A stretch of DNA of 63,628 nt from Mesorhizobium tianshanense. Its GTDB lineage: Bacteria > Pseudomonadota > Alphaproteobacteria > Rhizobiales > Rhizobiaceae. Under the pieces are notes generated by a model. It worked only from the letters and a program-made list of their open reading frames with translations. It did no database searches and was not told the origin of the DNA. The position numbers were made by a program, and so were the translations under genes. Location: assembly GCF_007830515.1 (NCBI RefSeq), contig NZ_VLKT01000046.1, positions 1-63,628 of the forward strand, given 5' to 3'. Shown piece by piece: positions 27,324-36,416 of the stretch (its first letter is position 1; every line of letters begins with the position of its first letter).

Positions 27324-28196
27324 TGCCGCGCCAGTTTCTACCAGGTTTCAACGCATCGCCAACCGCAGCGGCGGGCGTAGTGCTACTTCCCACTAGCGCA
27401 GCTATTCTCAAAATAGGGCTTGTGGTTGCGAAGTCCTTCACTCTCTCCCCGTTCGCACTTTTTGTCGACACGTTGAGACTTGCGAGCGATTAAGGCGACC
27501 GTTCCGGTAGAGCATTCGCGGACTGGCAGGTTCTCGCCAGCTCGAGGAACTCGATCAAGTCGAGCTGCGGCATTCAGGTCTCGCCGACGCCCGAGCTGGG
27601 CGATCCCGAACTCTTCGACTACATCGTCGTAGTCGGCGGGCTGCTGGGCGACGGTGACCTGATCGACGATAAGACAATCGCATTCCTTCCAAGTCGGTCG
27701 CAAGATCGTGCTATCGGGCTGTGCACGGGAACATTCATCCTAGCGGAGCTTGGCCTGATGAAGGGCCATGAGACCTGTGTCAGTTGGCTGCACCATGACG
27801 AATTGGTCCTGCAGATCGAAAAGCCCGGTCGCCTTTGGATATTCAGCCGAGCGGCCGTTAGAAATCGAGTCCACCGATCCCAAGGTCAAAGCTGCTCTGA
27901 TATTGATGGAAACCCATACCGAGAACACGCTCGACATTCCGAGTCTCGCCGCGTCGGTCGGCATCTCCCGCAGACAACTGGAGCGGCTGTTCACCAACCA
28001 CGCGAAAGCCTCCCCCGCGACGATTTACAAGAGGGTGAGGCTTGAACGCGCCAAGCTCTTGCTGAAGCGGACGAACGCCCCTCCCATCGACATCGGGGTC
28101 GAAGTGGGCTTCGAGAACTCGTCTCATTTTAGCCGGTCGTTCAAACAGGCTTTCGGCAAGACGCCGACGGAATGGCGAACAGCGGCGGAGGCGTAG
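27324..28196 (+). pseudogene. GlxA/AraC-family regulator, broken
   Basis: A GlxA-type regulator with N-terminal DJ-1/PfpI-like domain and C-terminal AraC helix-turn-helix. The N-terminal part (IGLVVAKSFTLSPFALFVDT, LRLASD) ends in a TAA at 27491-27493, then resumes (SSCGIQVSPTPELGDPE, FDYIVVVGGLLGDGDL, CTGTFILAELGLM) and loses a central piece near 27830. The C-terminal 27768-28196 frame keeps a complete DNA-binding domain (AASVGISRRQLERLFTNHAK; NSSHFSRSFKQAFGKTPTEW). GlxA-type proteins such as GbdR and CdhR control betaine and carnitine genes in pseudomonads, so a former control of the neighbours is likely. Confidence 0.78.
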
Positions 28197-28459
28197 GAGT
28201 CAGGCGACCACCCGCGCCCTATCTCAACATCAAAAGCTGGAGACGGCTACTCGACCTCGACAACCCCAACCACGGCCTGCTGCTGCCGATCCTGATCTAC
28301 TGCGTCGACAAGAAGGGCAGGCCAGTCCTCGGCAAGCCCAGGCCGGGGCCCGAGACCGCGCATTTCATCGAGCACGAGGCGTACAAAGATATCGCCTCGT
28401 CATTCCCGCCCTCCGCGAACTCCATTACGTCACCCGTTATGACGACCCGGAGTGATCGG
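28197..28459 (+). pseudogene. Possible UPF0149/YecA-like C-terminal remnant
   Basis: Plus-strand text LLLPILIYCVDKKGRPVLGK, PGPETAHFIEHEAYKDIA, then in a shifted frame VIPALRELHYVTRYDDPE and a stop. The layout resembles the C-terminal part of UPF0149-family proteins. N-terminus absent and one frame break; low certainty. Confidence 0.3.
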
Positions 28460-28489
28460 CGGCGGCGCGCCGACCAACGGCTGATGTAC

Positions 28490-28700
28490 TATAGGCGCAC
28501 CAGACGATTTCGGGAAAGGTGCCTCGGCGCATCTTATTGAACTTCTCGCGCACGGTCTGGATCACCTTCCACTGGAGCGGGATAACTTCCAGCGTCTCGG
28601 TGACGTCCTCGCCAAGCTTGGCCAGCTTAACCGAAGCGCAGCACGGGCAGTTGAACGGTGCGGCGATGACGTTCTGCTAACGCGGCAGATTCTCGGAACC
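28490..28700 (-). mobile_element. IS66 tnpC fragment
   Basis: The minus strand encodes VIAAPFNCPCCASVKLAKLG, EDVTETLEVIPLQWKVIQTV and REKF, the zinc-finger-like region of IS66 TnpC transposases (normally CxxCGGxLxxLGEDVxExL...). A stop precedes it and the rest of the gene is missing. Bases 28700-28858 are unassigned. Confidence 0.7.
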
Positions 28701-28858
28701 TGGTGTGTGGACCGGCTTGGCTTCGGCCAATGTCTAGGGGCCGATGAAGAGGTGGAAGCGCGCGAAAATCCATCGGGGCTCGCGGCGAAGACGTTGTCCA
28801 GCCGCCGGTAGAGCAAGGCACCCAAAACTGGTTCCTGCCAGCCATCGCCGGTTCCTAG

Positions 28859-29971
28859 CTATTCTCGCCCCGTGCGCCTGCGATGCAGGGACAGCGATTC
28901 TGGGTCCTGAGACGACCTGAACTCTTGAGGTGCCCGCGAGTAATAAAGGCGAAGGACGCGGCTGAGGTGCGAGCCGTCGCAGAAGCCGCATTCCAAAGCG
29001 ATGGAAGAAATTGGCCTGTCGGTTTTCAGCAAAAGATGCCGAGCGTGATCGAGGCGTATCTGGGTGTAGACCGCCTGCGGCGAAGTATTAAGTTCGGCCC
29101 GGAAGCGGCGCTCGATCAGCCGCTTGCTCATATTGAGCTTGTCAGCCAACCGGGCAATTGTCAGCGGGACATCAAGGTGGTTTTGCATGAGTATCACGGC
29201 CCGCTTCAGGACTTCATCACGAACTACAAACTCGAGGCGTCCGGAAGGCTGGGCCGTCTCACCCTTGGCCGCCTCGTTGAACATCATGATCCGCAAGCTT
29301 TTGGCGGCCAAGGCTTTACCGAGGTGACGGTCGACGAGAAAGGCTGCAAGATGGGCGGCGCTCGCGCCGCCTGAACAGGTCAGCCGGTCTCGATCGACAA
29401 CGAAAATCTGGTCGGAAACGGGTTGGAGACCGTCGAATAGCCGCAGGAAATCAGAGTTGTGGAACCAGCTGACGCAACACTTGTAGCCGTGCATGAGGCC
29501 GGCACGATGCAAGATGAATGAGCCGGTGCACAGCCCCACGAGTGGTACGCCCGCTTCGGCAGCGTGCCGCAGATGGTCGTCGTACCGAGTGTCGGCGAGG
29601 AGGCTTTCCTCTTCGAGGACTCCGCCAACGACCACCAGGTAGTCAAAACGGCTCAGATCTCCGATCCGTTCATGGGGAGAGATGGCAACGCCGCAGCTGG
29701 ACAAGATTGGTGACATGTCGGGCGAGATGATCCGCCACTGGCAGTGGATGGGGCGGCTACGGTCCCCGTCGTCGGCAGCTAGGCGAAGCACATCCACAAA
29801 ATTGGCAAACGCCCCAAGCGTAAACCGGTGGAGCAGCAGGAACCCCACCGAGAGTGGGGCAGGGGCCCGTCCAAGCCTCAGCGTCGGACGCTTGGATGAA
29901 CCGGGACCGTGTCGCAAATCTACTGTCATGCCGGCGCATTCGTCCTTTCGATAATTTCCCTCGTCGCTCAC
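28859..29971 (-). CDS. GlxA/AraC-family transcriptional regulator (carnitine/betaine type), copy A
   Basis: 370 residues from a GTG, or 356 from the ATG at 29929. Domain 1 is a class I glutamine-amidotransferase-like (DJ-1/PfpI) sensor domain (VGFLLLHRFTLGAFANFVDV; DYLVVVGGVLEEE; LCTGSFILHRAGLM with the nucleophile-elbow Cys; CSGGASAAHLAAFLV). Domain 2 is an AraC helix-turn-helix (ADKLNMSKRLIERRFRAELN and ALECGFCDGSHLSRVLRLYY). Known relatives include CdhR, GbdR and SouR, activators of carnitine, betaine and sarcosine genes. It is divergent from the next GlxA gene over 56 bp. A decayed copy of its first 90-130 codons is at 45812-46208. Confidence 0.9.
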   Translation of the reverse strand: MSDEGNYRKDECAGMTVDLRHGPGSSKRPTLRLGRAPAPLSVGFLLLHRFTLGAFANFVDVLRLAADDGDRSRPIHCQWRIISPDMSPILSSCGVAISPHERIGDLSRFDYLVVVGGVLEEESLLADTRYDDHLRHAAEAGVPLVGLCTGSFILHRAGLMHGYKCCVSWFHNSDFLRLFDGLQPVSDQIFVVDRDRLTCSGGASAAHLAAFLVDRHLGKALAAKSLRIMMFNEAAKGETAQPSGRLEFVVRDEVLKRAVILMQNHLDVPLTIARLADKLNMSKRLIERRFRAELNTSPQAVYTQIRLDHARHLLLKTDRPISSIALECGFCDGSHLSRVLRLYYSRAPQEFRSSQDPESLSLHRRRTGRE

Positions 29972-30027
29972 ATGAGGCGCGGGTTGGTTATCCCGCGTCG
30001 CTAAGAGAACAAAGCGGAGAGTCTGAC
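29972..30027. promoter_or_regulatory. Divergent promoter between two GlxA-type regulators
   Basis: Only 56 bp separate the two starts, so both promoters must overlap or lie within the opposite coding region. The CGGAGA at 30015-30020 is the ribosome-binding site of the plus-strand gene. The segment is conserved in the inverted relic at about 45770-45812, including TCGCTTAGCGACGCGGGATAACCA-like bases (read on the other strand). Confidence 0.55.
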
Positions 30028-31050
30028 ATGGTTCACCACTGGTCCAAGGACGCGTGGGCGTCCGTTCCTTCTACTGAGCCGATCATGGTTGCGCTTTACT
30101 TGGCACCCGGCTTTGAACTTCTCGCCTTGTCGTCGGTCCTGGACGTCTTCCGCCTTGCCAACCAAGCGGCGAGGCGGGAAGCCTTCCGCTGGCGCACCGT
30201 GTCTCACCTGGGTGAAGCGGTGCGAGCCAGCTGCGGCATTGTAGTGGCGGCTGACGCCGACCTCGCCCAGGAACGGAGATACGTTATGCAACCCGAACGC
30301 CCTGTCTTGGCTCTGGTGTGCGGCGATGAGCCTGATGAAGGCCGCGAGACCAAAGTGCTCAGCGCATGGTTGCGCGAATGCCGGCAACGCAGGATCGGGA
30401 CAGGCGGTTTTGGAAGCGGGGTTGCCGCTTTGGCCAAGGCTGGCTTGCTCAACGACCGCAGGTGCGCCGTTCATTGGGAGGCGATGCCGGCGTTCAAGGA
30501 AAGGTTCATGCGCACTGATGCGGCCGCCACCGTCTACGAAGTCGACAATGACATCTGGAGCTGCGCCGGCGGCACGGCTTCCTTCGATATGATGATCGAG
30601 CTTGTGAAACAATATTGCGGAGAGCCTATCGCGGTGAGTGTCGGTGAATTGGCCGTGGCGGGCCGTGTTCGTATGGGCGATGAGCGCCAGCGGCTGCCGC
30701 TTTTACGCCAGCATGGCAGGCTCAACCCGACGGTCGTCAAACTCATTGAGTTGATGGAGAGGAATCTGGATGCCTCGCTTACGATGGCGGATCTGGCAGC
30801 GGCGGCGGGGCTGTCGAGACGGCAGGTCGAACGTCTGTTCCGCGCTGACCTGGGACGCTCGCCGTGCCGTTATTTCCGCGAATTGCGATTGGAGCATGCG
30901 AAGCTCCTCCTTGCCCAGTCTGCGCTGCCGGTCCTGGAAATTGCAATTGCTTGCGGCTTCATATCTGCATCGCACTTTTCGAAGTGTTTCCGAGAGACGC
31001 ACCAGATAGCGCCTCGTGAGGCCCGGACTCTTCCCGCCGAACGGCTTTGA
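30028..31050 (+). CDS. GlxA/AraC-family transcriptional regulator, copy B
   Basis: 340 residues from the ATG at 30028 with CGGAGA upstream. N-terminal DJ-1-like domain (IMVALYLAPGFELLALSSVL, DVFRLANQAARREAF, ASCGIVVAADADL) and C-terminal AraC domain (AAAAGLSRRQVERLFRADLG, IACGFISASHFSKCFRETHQ). The elbow cysteine region reads GTGGFGSGVAALAKAGLL, without the Cys seen in copy A, so the sensing domain may work differently. It is paired with copy A. A decayed N-terminal fragment of this gene is at 46424-46558. Confidence 0.9.
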   Translation: MVHHWSKDAWASVPSTEPIMVALYLAPGFELLALSSVLDVFRLANQAARREAFRWRTVSHLGEAVRASCGIVVAADADLAQERRYVMQPERPVLALVCGDEPDEGRETKVLSAWLRECRQRRIGTGGFGSGVAALAKAGLLNDRRCAVHWEAMPAFKERFMRTDAAATVYEVDNDIWSCAGGTASFDMMIELVKQYCGEPIAVSVGELAVAGRVRMGDERQRLPLLRQHGRLNPTVVKLIELMERNLDASLTMADLAAAAGLSRRQVERLFRADLGRSPCRYFRELRLEHAKLLLAQSALPVLEIAIACGFISASHFSKCFRETHQIAPREARTLPAERL

Positions 31051-31202
31051 ACGTGTCAACGCAACGGCCTGCGGGTAAGTGAGATCACATCTGACACGCC
31101 AGCGCGCCTTCTCGTCGGCGACACGATCGCCCTGAAGGAACCGCCGGCATTAAGACGTATCAGTCGAAACGGTGAGGCGCGCCGACGCCATTATTCTGTA
31201 TT

Positions 31203-31557
31203 CGCTATTGGCTCAGTTCGTCGCTTCGACGCCCATGCCGCCGCCGATGCAGAGCATGGCAAGGCCTTTCTTGGCGCCACCGCTCCGGGAAAAGCGCCGT
31301 CAGCGGTTAGCAACACGATGGGCGTAACCGTCATGACCTGATTCTTTTTTGTATGCCGTTGCTTGTTCTGGATCATACCGACGCTGCGGAATGGAAGGAT
31401 CAAAGAGCGGATAACTCGCGTTCACCGCATATCATTGCCGACGCTGCCAAAGCCACGAAGTACCTTATCCACGATCCCATCCCGGTCGATCGCGAGCTTG
31501 ACTGCAATACGAAGGTCCTCATTGTCGAAGGGAGTATCCATATTGCATGACAATGAT
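31203..31557 (-). pseudogene. Chimeric relic: SBP internal part joined to thiolase C-terminus
   Basis: On the minus strand, from 31557 down to about 31285, the sequence follows SBP3 (TPFDNEDLR, AVKLAIDRD, then a frame break and stop, then TPIVLLTADGAFPG). From about 31284 to 31203 it follows the end of an acetyl-CoA acetyltransferase (SGGAKKGLAMLCIGGGMGVE, then ATN and stop). The join falls in bases GAGCGGT common to both genes. It begins right at the operator at 31560-31574, where an intact SBP would start in the ancestral divergent layout. Bases 31051-31202 are unassigned except for a half-site AGATCAC at 31082-31088. Confidence 0.8.
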
Positions 31558-31559
31558 GC

Positions 31560-31574
31560 GTGATCTCAGATCAC
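31560..31574. promoter_or_regulatory. 15-bp palindromic operator upstream of gntR-type gene
   Basis: GTGATCTCAGATCAC, perfect 7+1+7 palindrome, centred 169 bp before the GntR-type start at 31736. On the other side lies the truncated SBP relic. In the copy at 46559-46830 the equivalent distance to the GntR start is about 174 bp. Confidence 0.75.
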
Positions 31575-31735
31575 ATAAAAGCGTCGTGCTTGTCAACGGT
31601 GAAAAGGTCTGCAATGAGAGATCGGTCCTCCGGGACGGCGGCGCACTCTTTGTGCGCGACGCCAACTGACAAGTCAGAGAGCCGCAGTCGCTCGAAAGAG
31701 TGCATTGCGAAAAGCTGCAGCCGACGGAGGATTAG

Positions 31736-32452
31736 ATGCCAAGCCGCGCACTTGAGGGACTGACGCTTCTCAGCATCAGTTCGCTGGATCGGTCCACACT
31801 CAACGATCGTGTGTATGATGATCTTCGGCAAATGATCATAGCGGGTCGGCTGCGACCAGGGCAGGTGATCTCAATACGCTCCCTTGCAGAAGTCCTAGGG
31901 GTCAGCTCGATGCCTGTGCGTGGCGCCCTACAGCGGCTGGTCGCTGAGGGTGCAATAGAGAGTAGAGCTAATCGAACGTTTGCGCTTCCGGTTCTGAACC
32001 CGCAGTCATTGATGGAGATAGCGCACATTCGGAGTGAGCTCGAAGGTATGGCTGTTGAAGCCGCTGTCGGAAATCTCGATGAAACAGATTTCAAATATCT
32101 CACAGATATCAACCATCAGATGTTTGATGGTACACCTGATTGGACAAATTACTTGGAATTGAACAGAATATTCCATTTTCATATATATAGGAAGGCGGGC
32201 ATGCCGAGACTGCTTCGGCTGATCGAAGGTATGTGGCTTCAGATTGGACCACTTTTAAATTTTGTGGCGACTAGTTCGGCCTTGGCGGGTGGAAGTGAGA
32301 CTCATCGGGATCTTGTAAGGGCGCTGGCTGAGAAGGACGCTCGAGGGGCTCGTGTCACTATCCAGCGAGATATCTTGGTGGCTGCGCGCCAGATCGTCGT
32401 CACGCTGACAGAGCAACGAGATGGAAGTGATCGCGCCGTCGCGGAAAGATAG
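31736..32452 (+). CDS. GntR-family regulator with FCD ligand-binding domain
   Basis: 238 residues. N-terminal winged helix-turn-helix of the FadR subfamily (LNDRVYDDLRQMIIAGRLRP; SLAEVLGVSSMPVRGALQRL) and a C-terminal helical FCD domain (EIAHIRSELEGMAVEAAV; NRIFHFHIYRKAG; THRDLVRALAEKDARGA). The FCD metal-binding pattern (Asp/His...His...His) is at least partly present: FHFHIY and the His of ETHRDL. ATG start with GGAGG at 31726-31730. Its promoter carries the 15-bp palindrome and exists in three copies in the window, so it is the prime candidate to bind it and regulate itself, an SBP and BKACE copy 2. The ligand is unknown; a pathway acid or CoA ester is likely. Confidence 0.9.
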   Translation: MPSRALEGLTLLSISSLDRSTLNDRVYDDLRQMIIAGRLRPGQVISIRSLAEVLGVSSMPVRGALQRLVAEGAIESRANRTFALPVLNPQSLMEIAHIRSELEGMAVEAAVGNLDETDFKYLTDINHQMFDGTPDWTNYLELNRIFHFHIYRKAGMPRLLRLIEGMWLQIGPLLNFVATSSALAGGSETHRDLVRALAEKDARGARVTIQRDILVAARQIVVTLTEQRDGSDRAVAER

Positions 32453-33014
32453 CTGAGCCACGCAGTAGGTGGCACGCCCGCCTCAGGGTTATACTCCGCG
32501 GAGGTCTGGAAGGCGCAGGCTAGGTGCCTTAAAAGAAATGGCCCGTTCTCCTTCGGCACCGTTGCGTGGCAATAGCTCGCGCCAGTGATCGTGGCCAAGC
32601 TGCCGACGACAATTCATTTGTCCAAAAGACATAATGCCAGTTCTAAACATTGTGAGCCAGAATTCACTGCTTGACCAATAACACGAGAGCCCCTAACGTG
32701 ATCTGGGATCACAGCGCTTCGCGCTAGCGTCGTATATCTTGGACAGGGTGATCCCGCGCTGCTTCTAGACAATCTAAACGGTGCGCGAGAGGTTCAGTTG
32801 CCGGGATTGCGAGGCGATGAGCCATGCGCATTTGAAGCGACTGCTCCGGCGATCCAGTCGAGCATCACAGCCGCCAGCAACTTGGGGCCGAGGAAGCCGC
32901 GCGGCGTCACACGGAAGGGTGCGGGCGGAGAGACGATCGATTTGTCGAGACAGACGCTGGTCGATCAGGTCGGCCACGTCAGCACCGCCGTCAAACTTTT
33001 CGAGGTCCAACGGC
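32453..33014. other. Unassigned stretch with an orphan operator
   Basis: No gene recognised. Overlapping frames of 80-200 codons at 32774-33401 read through the remnants of IS DNA. The piece at 32798-33010 reads well in one plus frame (NLGPRKPRGVTRKGAGGETI, DLSRQTLVDQVGHVSTA) but matches nothing I know. The operator-like site at 32698-32712 has no intact gene after it. Confidence 0.4.
32698..32712. promoter_or_regulatory. Operator-like palindrome, orphan
   Basis: GTGATCTGGGATCAC, one mismatch to the perfect GTGATCTGAGATCAC. It probably controlled a gene now replaced by unassigned and IS110-like DNA, or it could still act on the synthetase operon starting at 33535. Confidence 0.55.
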
Positions 33015-33285
33015 TTCATGGTACGCCCTGTCGTAGATTGCCCCTTCGCCAGGACCGGGATCGTCGTGTCGTACGCACTGGACCCAAGTACAGGTCGACA
33101 AGCCGTTGGTGAACCCGAACCACCGCCCGCGGTCTTTTATGCACGAAGCGCTCCACGGCCGCCGTCGTCGCCTCGATCTCGCCGAAATACCGGACCTCTC
33201 CATCCCGTCCGCCTTCGGCGGCCGCTATCGCGTGCTTGGCTTTCGACACATCGACACCGACGTAAAAAACGTTATCTTCTGTCAC
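33015..33285 (-). mobile_element. IS110-family transposase N-terminal fragment
   Basis: Minus strand from a GTG at 33285: TEDNVFYVGVDVSKAKHAIA, AEGGRDGEVRYFGEIEATTA, AVERFV. This is the DEDD-type N-terminus of IS110 transposases (first Asp in GVDVSK). Similarity stops after FVHK, so there is an internal deletion and no catalytic C-terminus. Confidence 0.8.
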
Positions 33286-33534
33286 GGCCCGTCCTTCCTT
33301 TGCTTGGGGCTCGGCTCGGGCACTCCCGAGCAACCCCCGTTTGCTTACAGCTGCAAAGACTAAGGGCGGGCCACCGCTCACACCACGGTCATAACGTCTA
33401 AACCGGACATATCCGGTGCTACCGACATCCACGTCGACGCCGGCTGTCGACGCCGGCTTGACTCGGCCCAACGCCTTGATATAATAATGACGATAATAAA
33501 AAGAACTAGGCGGCTTGGATATAGGGGCAGCTGA

Positions 33535-35586
33535 ATGAGAACAGATCTGGGCCGCCTGATCTCACCGAAGTCCGTCGCCATCCTGGGTGGGCGATGGGCG
33601 GATCTGGTCGCAGACCGCTGTGAAGAATTCGGATTTCAAGGTCCGGTGTACAGGGTGCATCCAAAAAGAGCCGCAGGAGGCCAAGAGGGCTACTGGCCCT
33701 CGCTAAAGGCACTTCCAACGGTACCCGATTGTACTTTTTTGGGCATAAACCGCGACGCGACTCTCGAGGCAGTGCAGGAACTTCGGGAACTTGGTGCCGG
33801 CGGGGCAATTTGCTTGGCCTCCGGATTTTCGGAGCGCCCGGGCTTTGATGGCGTTGACTACAATAGCAGGTTGCTGAAGGCTGCTGGAGGTCTTCCGGTT
33901 CTCGGTCCCAACTGCTTAGGAATGGTGAACTTCTTCGATCGCGTATCACTATTTCCAGAGCCTGTTGTTGCGCGGTCGGTGGAGCGTGGCGTTTGTGTCA
34001 TTGCCCAGTCGGGTACCGTCGCCTGCGATGTGCTCTTTGCCAAGCGGCATCTGCCGATTGGATACGTTTTCTCAACTGGAAACCAATCGTCCGTAACCTC
34101 AATTGATATCGGCTATGCCGCACTGAACGATCCGAGGGTAACTGCCATAGGCATGTACCTTGAATCAGTTGGAGATTCGGCGGCATTTCGAGATTTCGCA
34201 TGCGCCGCCCGGGACAAAAAGGTTCCCATTGTGATGATCAAGGCCGGCCGCTCGGAGGTCGCCCGCAGCATTACTCTCAGCCATACCGGCGCTATGGCGG
34301 GCAGCGAGAAGTATTTTGATGCATTTCTGCAGCGGCTCGGTGTCGGGCGATGTGACACCCTCGCCGAGTTCGTTGAGACTTTGAAGCTGCTCCATGTGCA
34401 CGGCCCATTCAGCGAAAACCGCCTGGCAATTTCCGCAGGATCGGGAGGCGACATGGCGATCGCCTCTGACCTGCTTCAGGGGCTTGATGTGCAGCTTCCG
34501 AAGGTCCGGGCCGAGACTAGGGATGAGCTCGGGAAAATTCTAGGGGGCCACGTTGCGGTCGGTAATCCTTTCGATTTCCAGACGGGCATTTGGCACGACG
34601 AGCCTACACTTTGCCAGATGTTCTCCGCGGTCCAGGACGGCGAGGCGGATCTTTACGGATTCTTTGTAGATCACCCAACCGGGGAATCTGAGGCACATAT
34701 CGATAAGGTTCCCGTAAGAGCGTTTATCGCCGCCACACGGGCAACCGGAAGCAAGGGTTTTATCGCCAGCACGCTGTCAGAATCGACACCCGCGTCGATT
34801 GCTGAGTTGGCGATAGATTCCGGGGTGGCTCCAATGCAGGGGATGTTGGAGACGTTTCGGGCGTTCGAGGTCGCCGCTCAAATCGGTTCATCGTGGGCCA
34901 ACTTCCAGCCACCACGCCTTGCGCAACGTGCGTACGCGACCGCATTTCGCAACGTCAGCGAATTCGATGCGAAGAAGATGCTGTCATCGGCCGGGATAAA
35001 GACACCCAAATCCATTCGGGTCATTGGCAAGGATGCACCCGGGGCGGCAGAGGTGATTGGCTATCCGGTCGTGATGAAAATATCGTCTGAGCTGTGCCAG
35101 CACAAGACGGAGGTTAGTGGTGTTTCACTGAACATCGACACGCGCGAGAAGGCGATCAAGGAAGCGACACGACTTGGACGAATTACAGATGAAATTTTAG
35201 TCGAAGAAATGATTGTAGATGGCGTCGCGGAGTTTATTATAGGCGCCAATGTTGACACAGAATTCGGCCCGGTCGTTTTGATTGGAGCTGGCGGCGTACT
35301 TGCCGAACTTATCGAAGATTCGGTTGTTCTCCTACCTCCGTTCTCCAGGGACGACGTCCTGAGCGCGTTGAAAACGTTGCGGTCCTTCCGTCTCTTATTG
35401 GGATACCGGCAGCGACCAATTGGAGACGTAGAGGCTTTGATCTCAGCCGTCATGTCGCTCGCAGAACTGGCGCAGGACCCGACACTTGGCATTGTTGAGC
35501 TTGAAATCAATCCAATTATTGTCCGCGCGCAAGGTCTTGGGGCAGTCGCTGTGGACTGCCTCATTCGAAAAAATGGGGAGGAGTAA
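33535..35586 (+). CDS. NDP-forming acyl-CoA synthetase (acetate-CoA ligase family), copy 2
   Basis: 683 residues: CoA-binding domain (LISPKSVAILGGRWADLVAD), the ligase-like domains with phosphohistidine candidate His250 in LSHTGAMAGS, GPNCLGMVNF, and a C-terminal ATP-grasp domain (MLSSAGIKTPKSIRV; YPVVMKISSELCQHKTEVSG; EEMIVDGVAEFIIG; GIVELEINPIIV). The CoA-binding domain is somewhat reduced against copy 1 (GGRW in place of GASP). Only 2 bp separate it from a CaiD-type gene. With the acyl-CoA dehydrogenase and carnitine dehydrogenase downstream it probably activates gamma-butyrobetaine or crotonobetaine to the CoA ester with ADP release. Confidence 0.87.
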   Translation: MRTDLGRLISPKSVAILGGRWADLVADRCEEFGFQGPVYRVHPKRAAGGQEGYWPSLKALPTVPDCTFLGINRDATLEAVQELRELGAGGAICLASGFSERPGFDGVDYNSRLLKAAGGLPVLGPNCLGMVNFFDRVSLFPEPVVARSVERGVCVIAQSGTVACDVLFAKRHLPIGYVFSTGNQSSVTSIDIGYAALNDPRVTAIGMYLESVGDSAAFRDFACAARDKKVPIVMIKAGRSEVARSITLSHTGAMAGSEKYFDAFLQRLGVGRCDTLAEFVETLKLLHVHGPFSENRLAISAGSGGDMAIASDLLQGLDVQLPKVRAETRDELGKILGGHVAVGNPFDFQTGIWHDEPTLCQMFSAVQDGEADLYGFFVDHPTGESEAHIDKVPVRAFIAATRATGSKGFIASTLSESTPASIAELAIDSGVAPMQGMLETFRAFEVAAQIGSSWANFQPPRLAQRAYATAFRNVSEFDAKKMLSSAGIKTPKSIRVIGKDAPGAAEVIGYPVVMKISSELCQHKTEVSGVSLNIDTREKAIKEATRLGRITDEILVEEMIVDGVAEFIIGANVDTEFGPVVLIGAGGVLAELIEDSVVLLPPFSRDDVLSALKTLRSFRLLLGYRQRPIGDVEALISAVMSLAELAQDPTLGIVELEINPIIVRAQGLGAVAVDCLIRKNGEE

Positions 35587-35588
35587 AG

Positions 35589-36365
35589 ATGGAAGGACCT
35601 CTGAGGATTGAGCGGCGTGGCGCCGTTCTTGAAATCGTATTGGACCGGCCGAAAGCAAATGCTATCGATGCCGCTACTTCGCGATTAATGGGAGAGACTT
35701 TCCGAGATTTCCGCGACGACAACACTTTGAAGGTCGCGATACTCACTGGAGCCGGGGATAAATTCTTTTGCGCTGGCTGGGATCTGAAAGCTGCCGCAGC
35801 TGGCGAGCCGGCCGATTCCGATGTTGGGGTGGGAGGTTGGGCAGGGGCTATCGAGCTACCCAATCTCAACAAACCCGTCATCTGCGCAATTAATGGCATT
35901 TGCGTCGGTGGTGGGCTTGAGGCAGCTTTAGCTGCTGACATCATATTGGCAGCGGAGCACACATACTTCTCGCTCCCGGAAATCAACATTGGCGTTGTGC
36001 CAAACATCGCAGTCGTTGCTTTGCCGCGTCGGATCCCGCGCCAAGTTGCTCTGGAGTTCATGTTAACGGGTCGCAGGATGGAAGCGCTGGAGGCACTGCG
36101 CTGGGGCTTGGTCAATGAAGTTTTACCTCTCGAAGACTTGATGCCGAGAGCGCGCGAGCTGGCAGCTCTGCTGGCAGACGGGCCACCACTGGTGTTTGCG
36201 GCAATCAAGGACATGATGCGTCGTACTGAGGGATTGCCAGAGCAGGCGGCACTGGAGCATGGCCGGGCTTTGGCGTCGGCTCAGAAGTGCTTTAATTCAG
36301 AGGATCAACTAGAAGGGGCTCGCGCGTTTGTCGAACGGCGGAAGCCTGTCTGGAAGGGCGTATAG
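35589..36365 (+). CDS. caiD: Crotonobetainyl-CoA hydratase (CaiD type), copy 2
   Basis: 258 residues, GGGGAGGAGTAAAG before the ATG. Very close to E. coli CaiD along its whole length: LDRPKANAIDAATSRLMGET, FRDFRDD, CAGWDLKAAAAGEP, PVICAINGICVGGGLEAALA, LTGRRMEALEALRWGLVNEV, and the C-terminal GARAFVERRKPVWKG. It should hydrate crotonobetainyl-CoA to L-carnitinyl-CoA. Its order between the synthetase and an acyl-CoA dehydrogenase fits a beta-oxidation-like use of gamma-butyrobetaine. A dead N-terminal copy is at 58060-58167. Confidence 0.9.
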   Translation: MEGPLRIERRGAVLEIVLDRPKANAIDAATSRLMGETFRDFRDDNTLKVAILTGAGDKFFCAGWDLKAAAAGEPADSDVGVGGWAGAIELPNLNKPVICAINGICVGGGLEAALAADIILAAEHTYFSLPEINIGVVPNIAVVALPRRIPRQVALEFMLTGRRMEALEALRWGLVNEVLPLEDLMPRARELAALLADGPPLVFAAIKDMMRRTEGLPEQAALEHGRALASAQKCFNSEDQLEGARAFVERRKPVWKGV

Positions 36366-36416
36366 CTTGCTATCCCTTCGGCATTTGAGGGTTATGAGGG
36401 AGACCCTGCCACCCTC

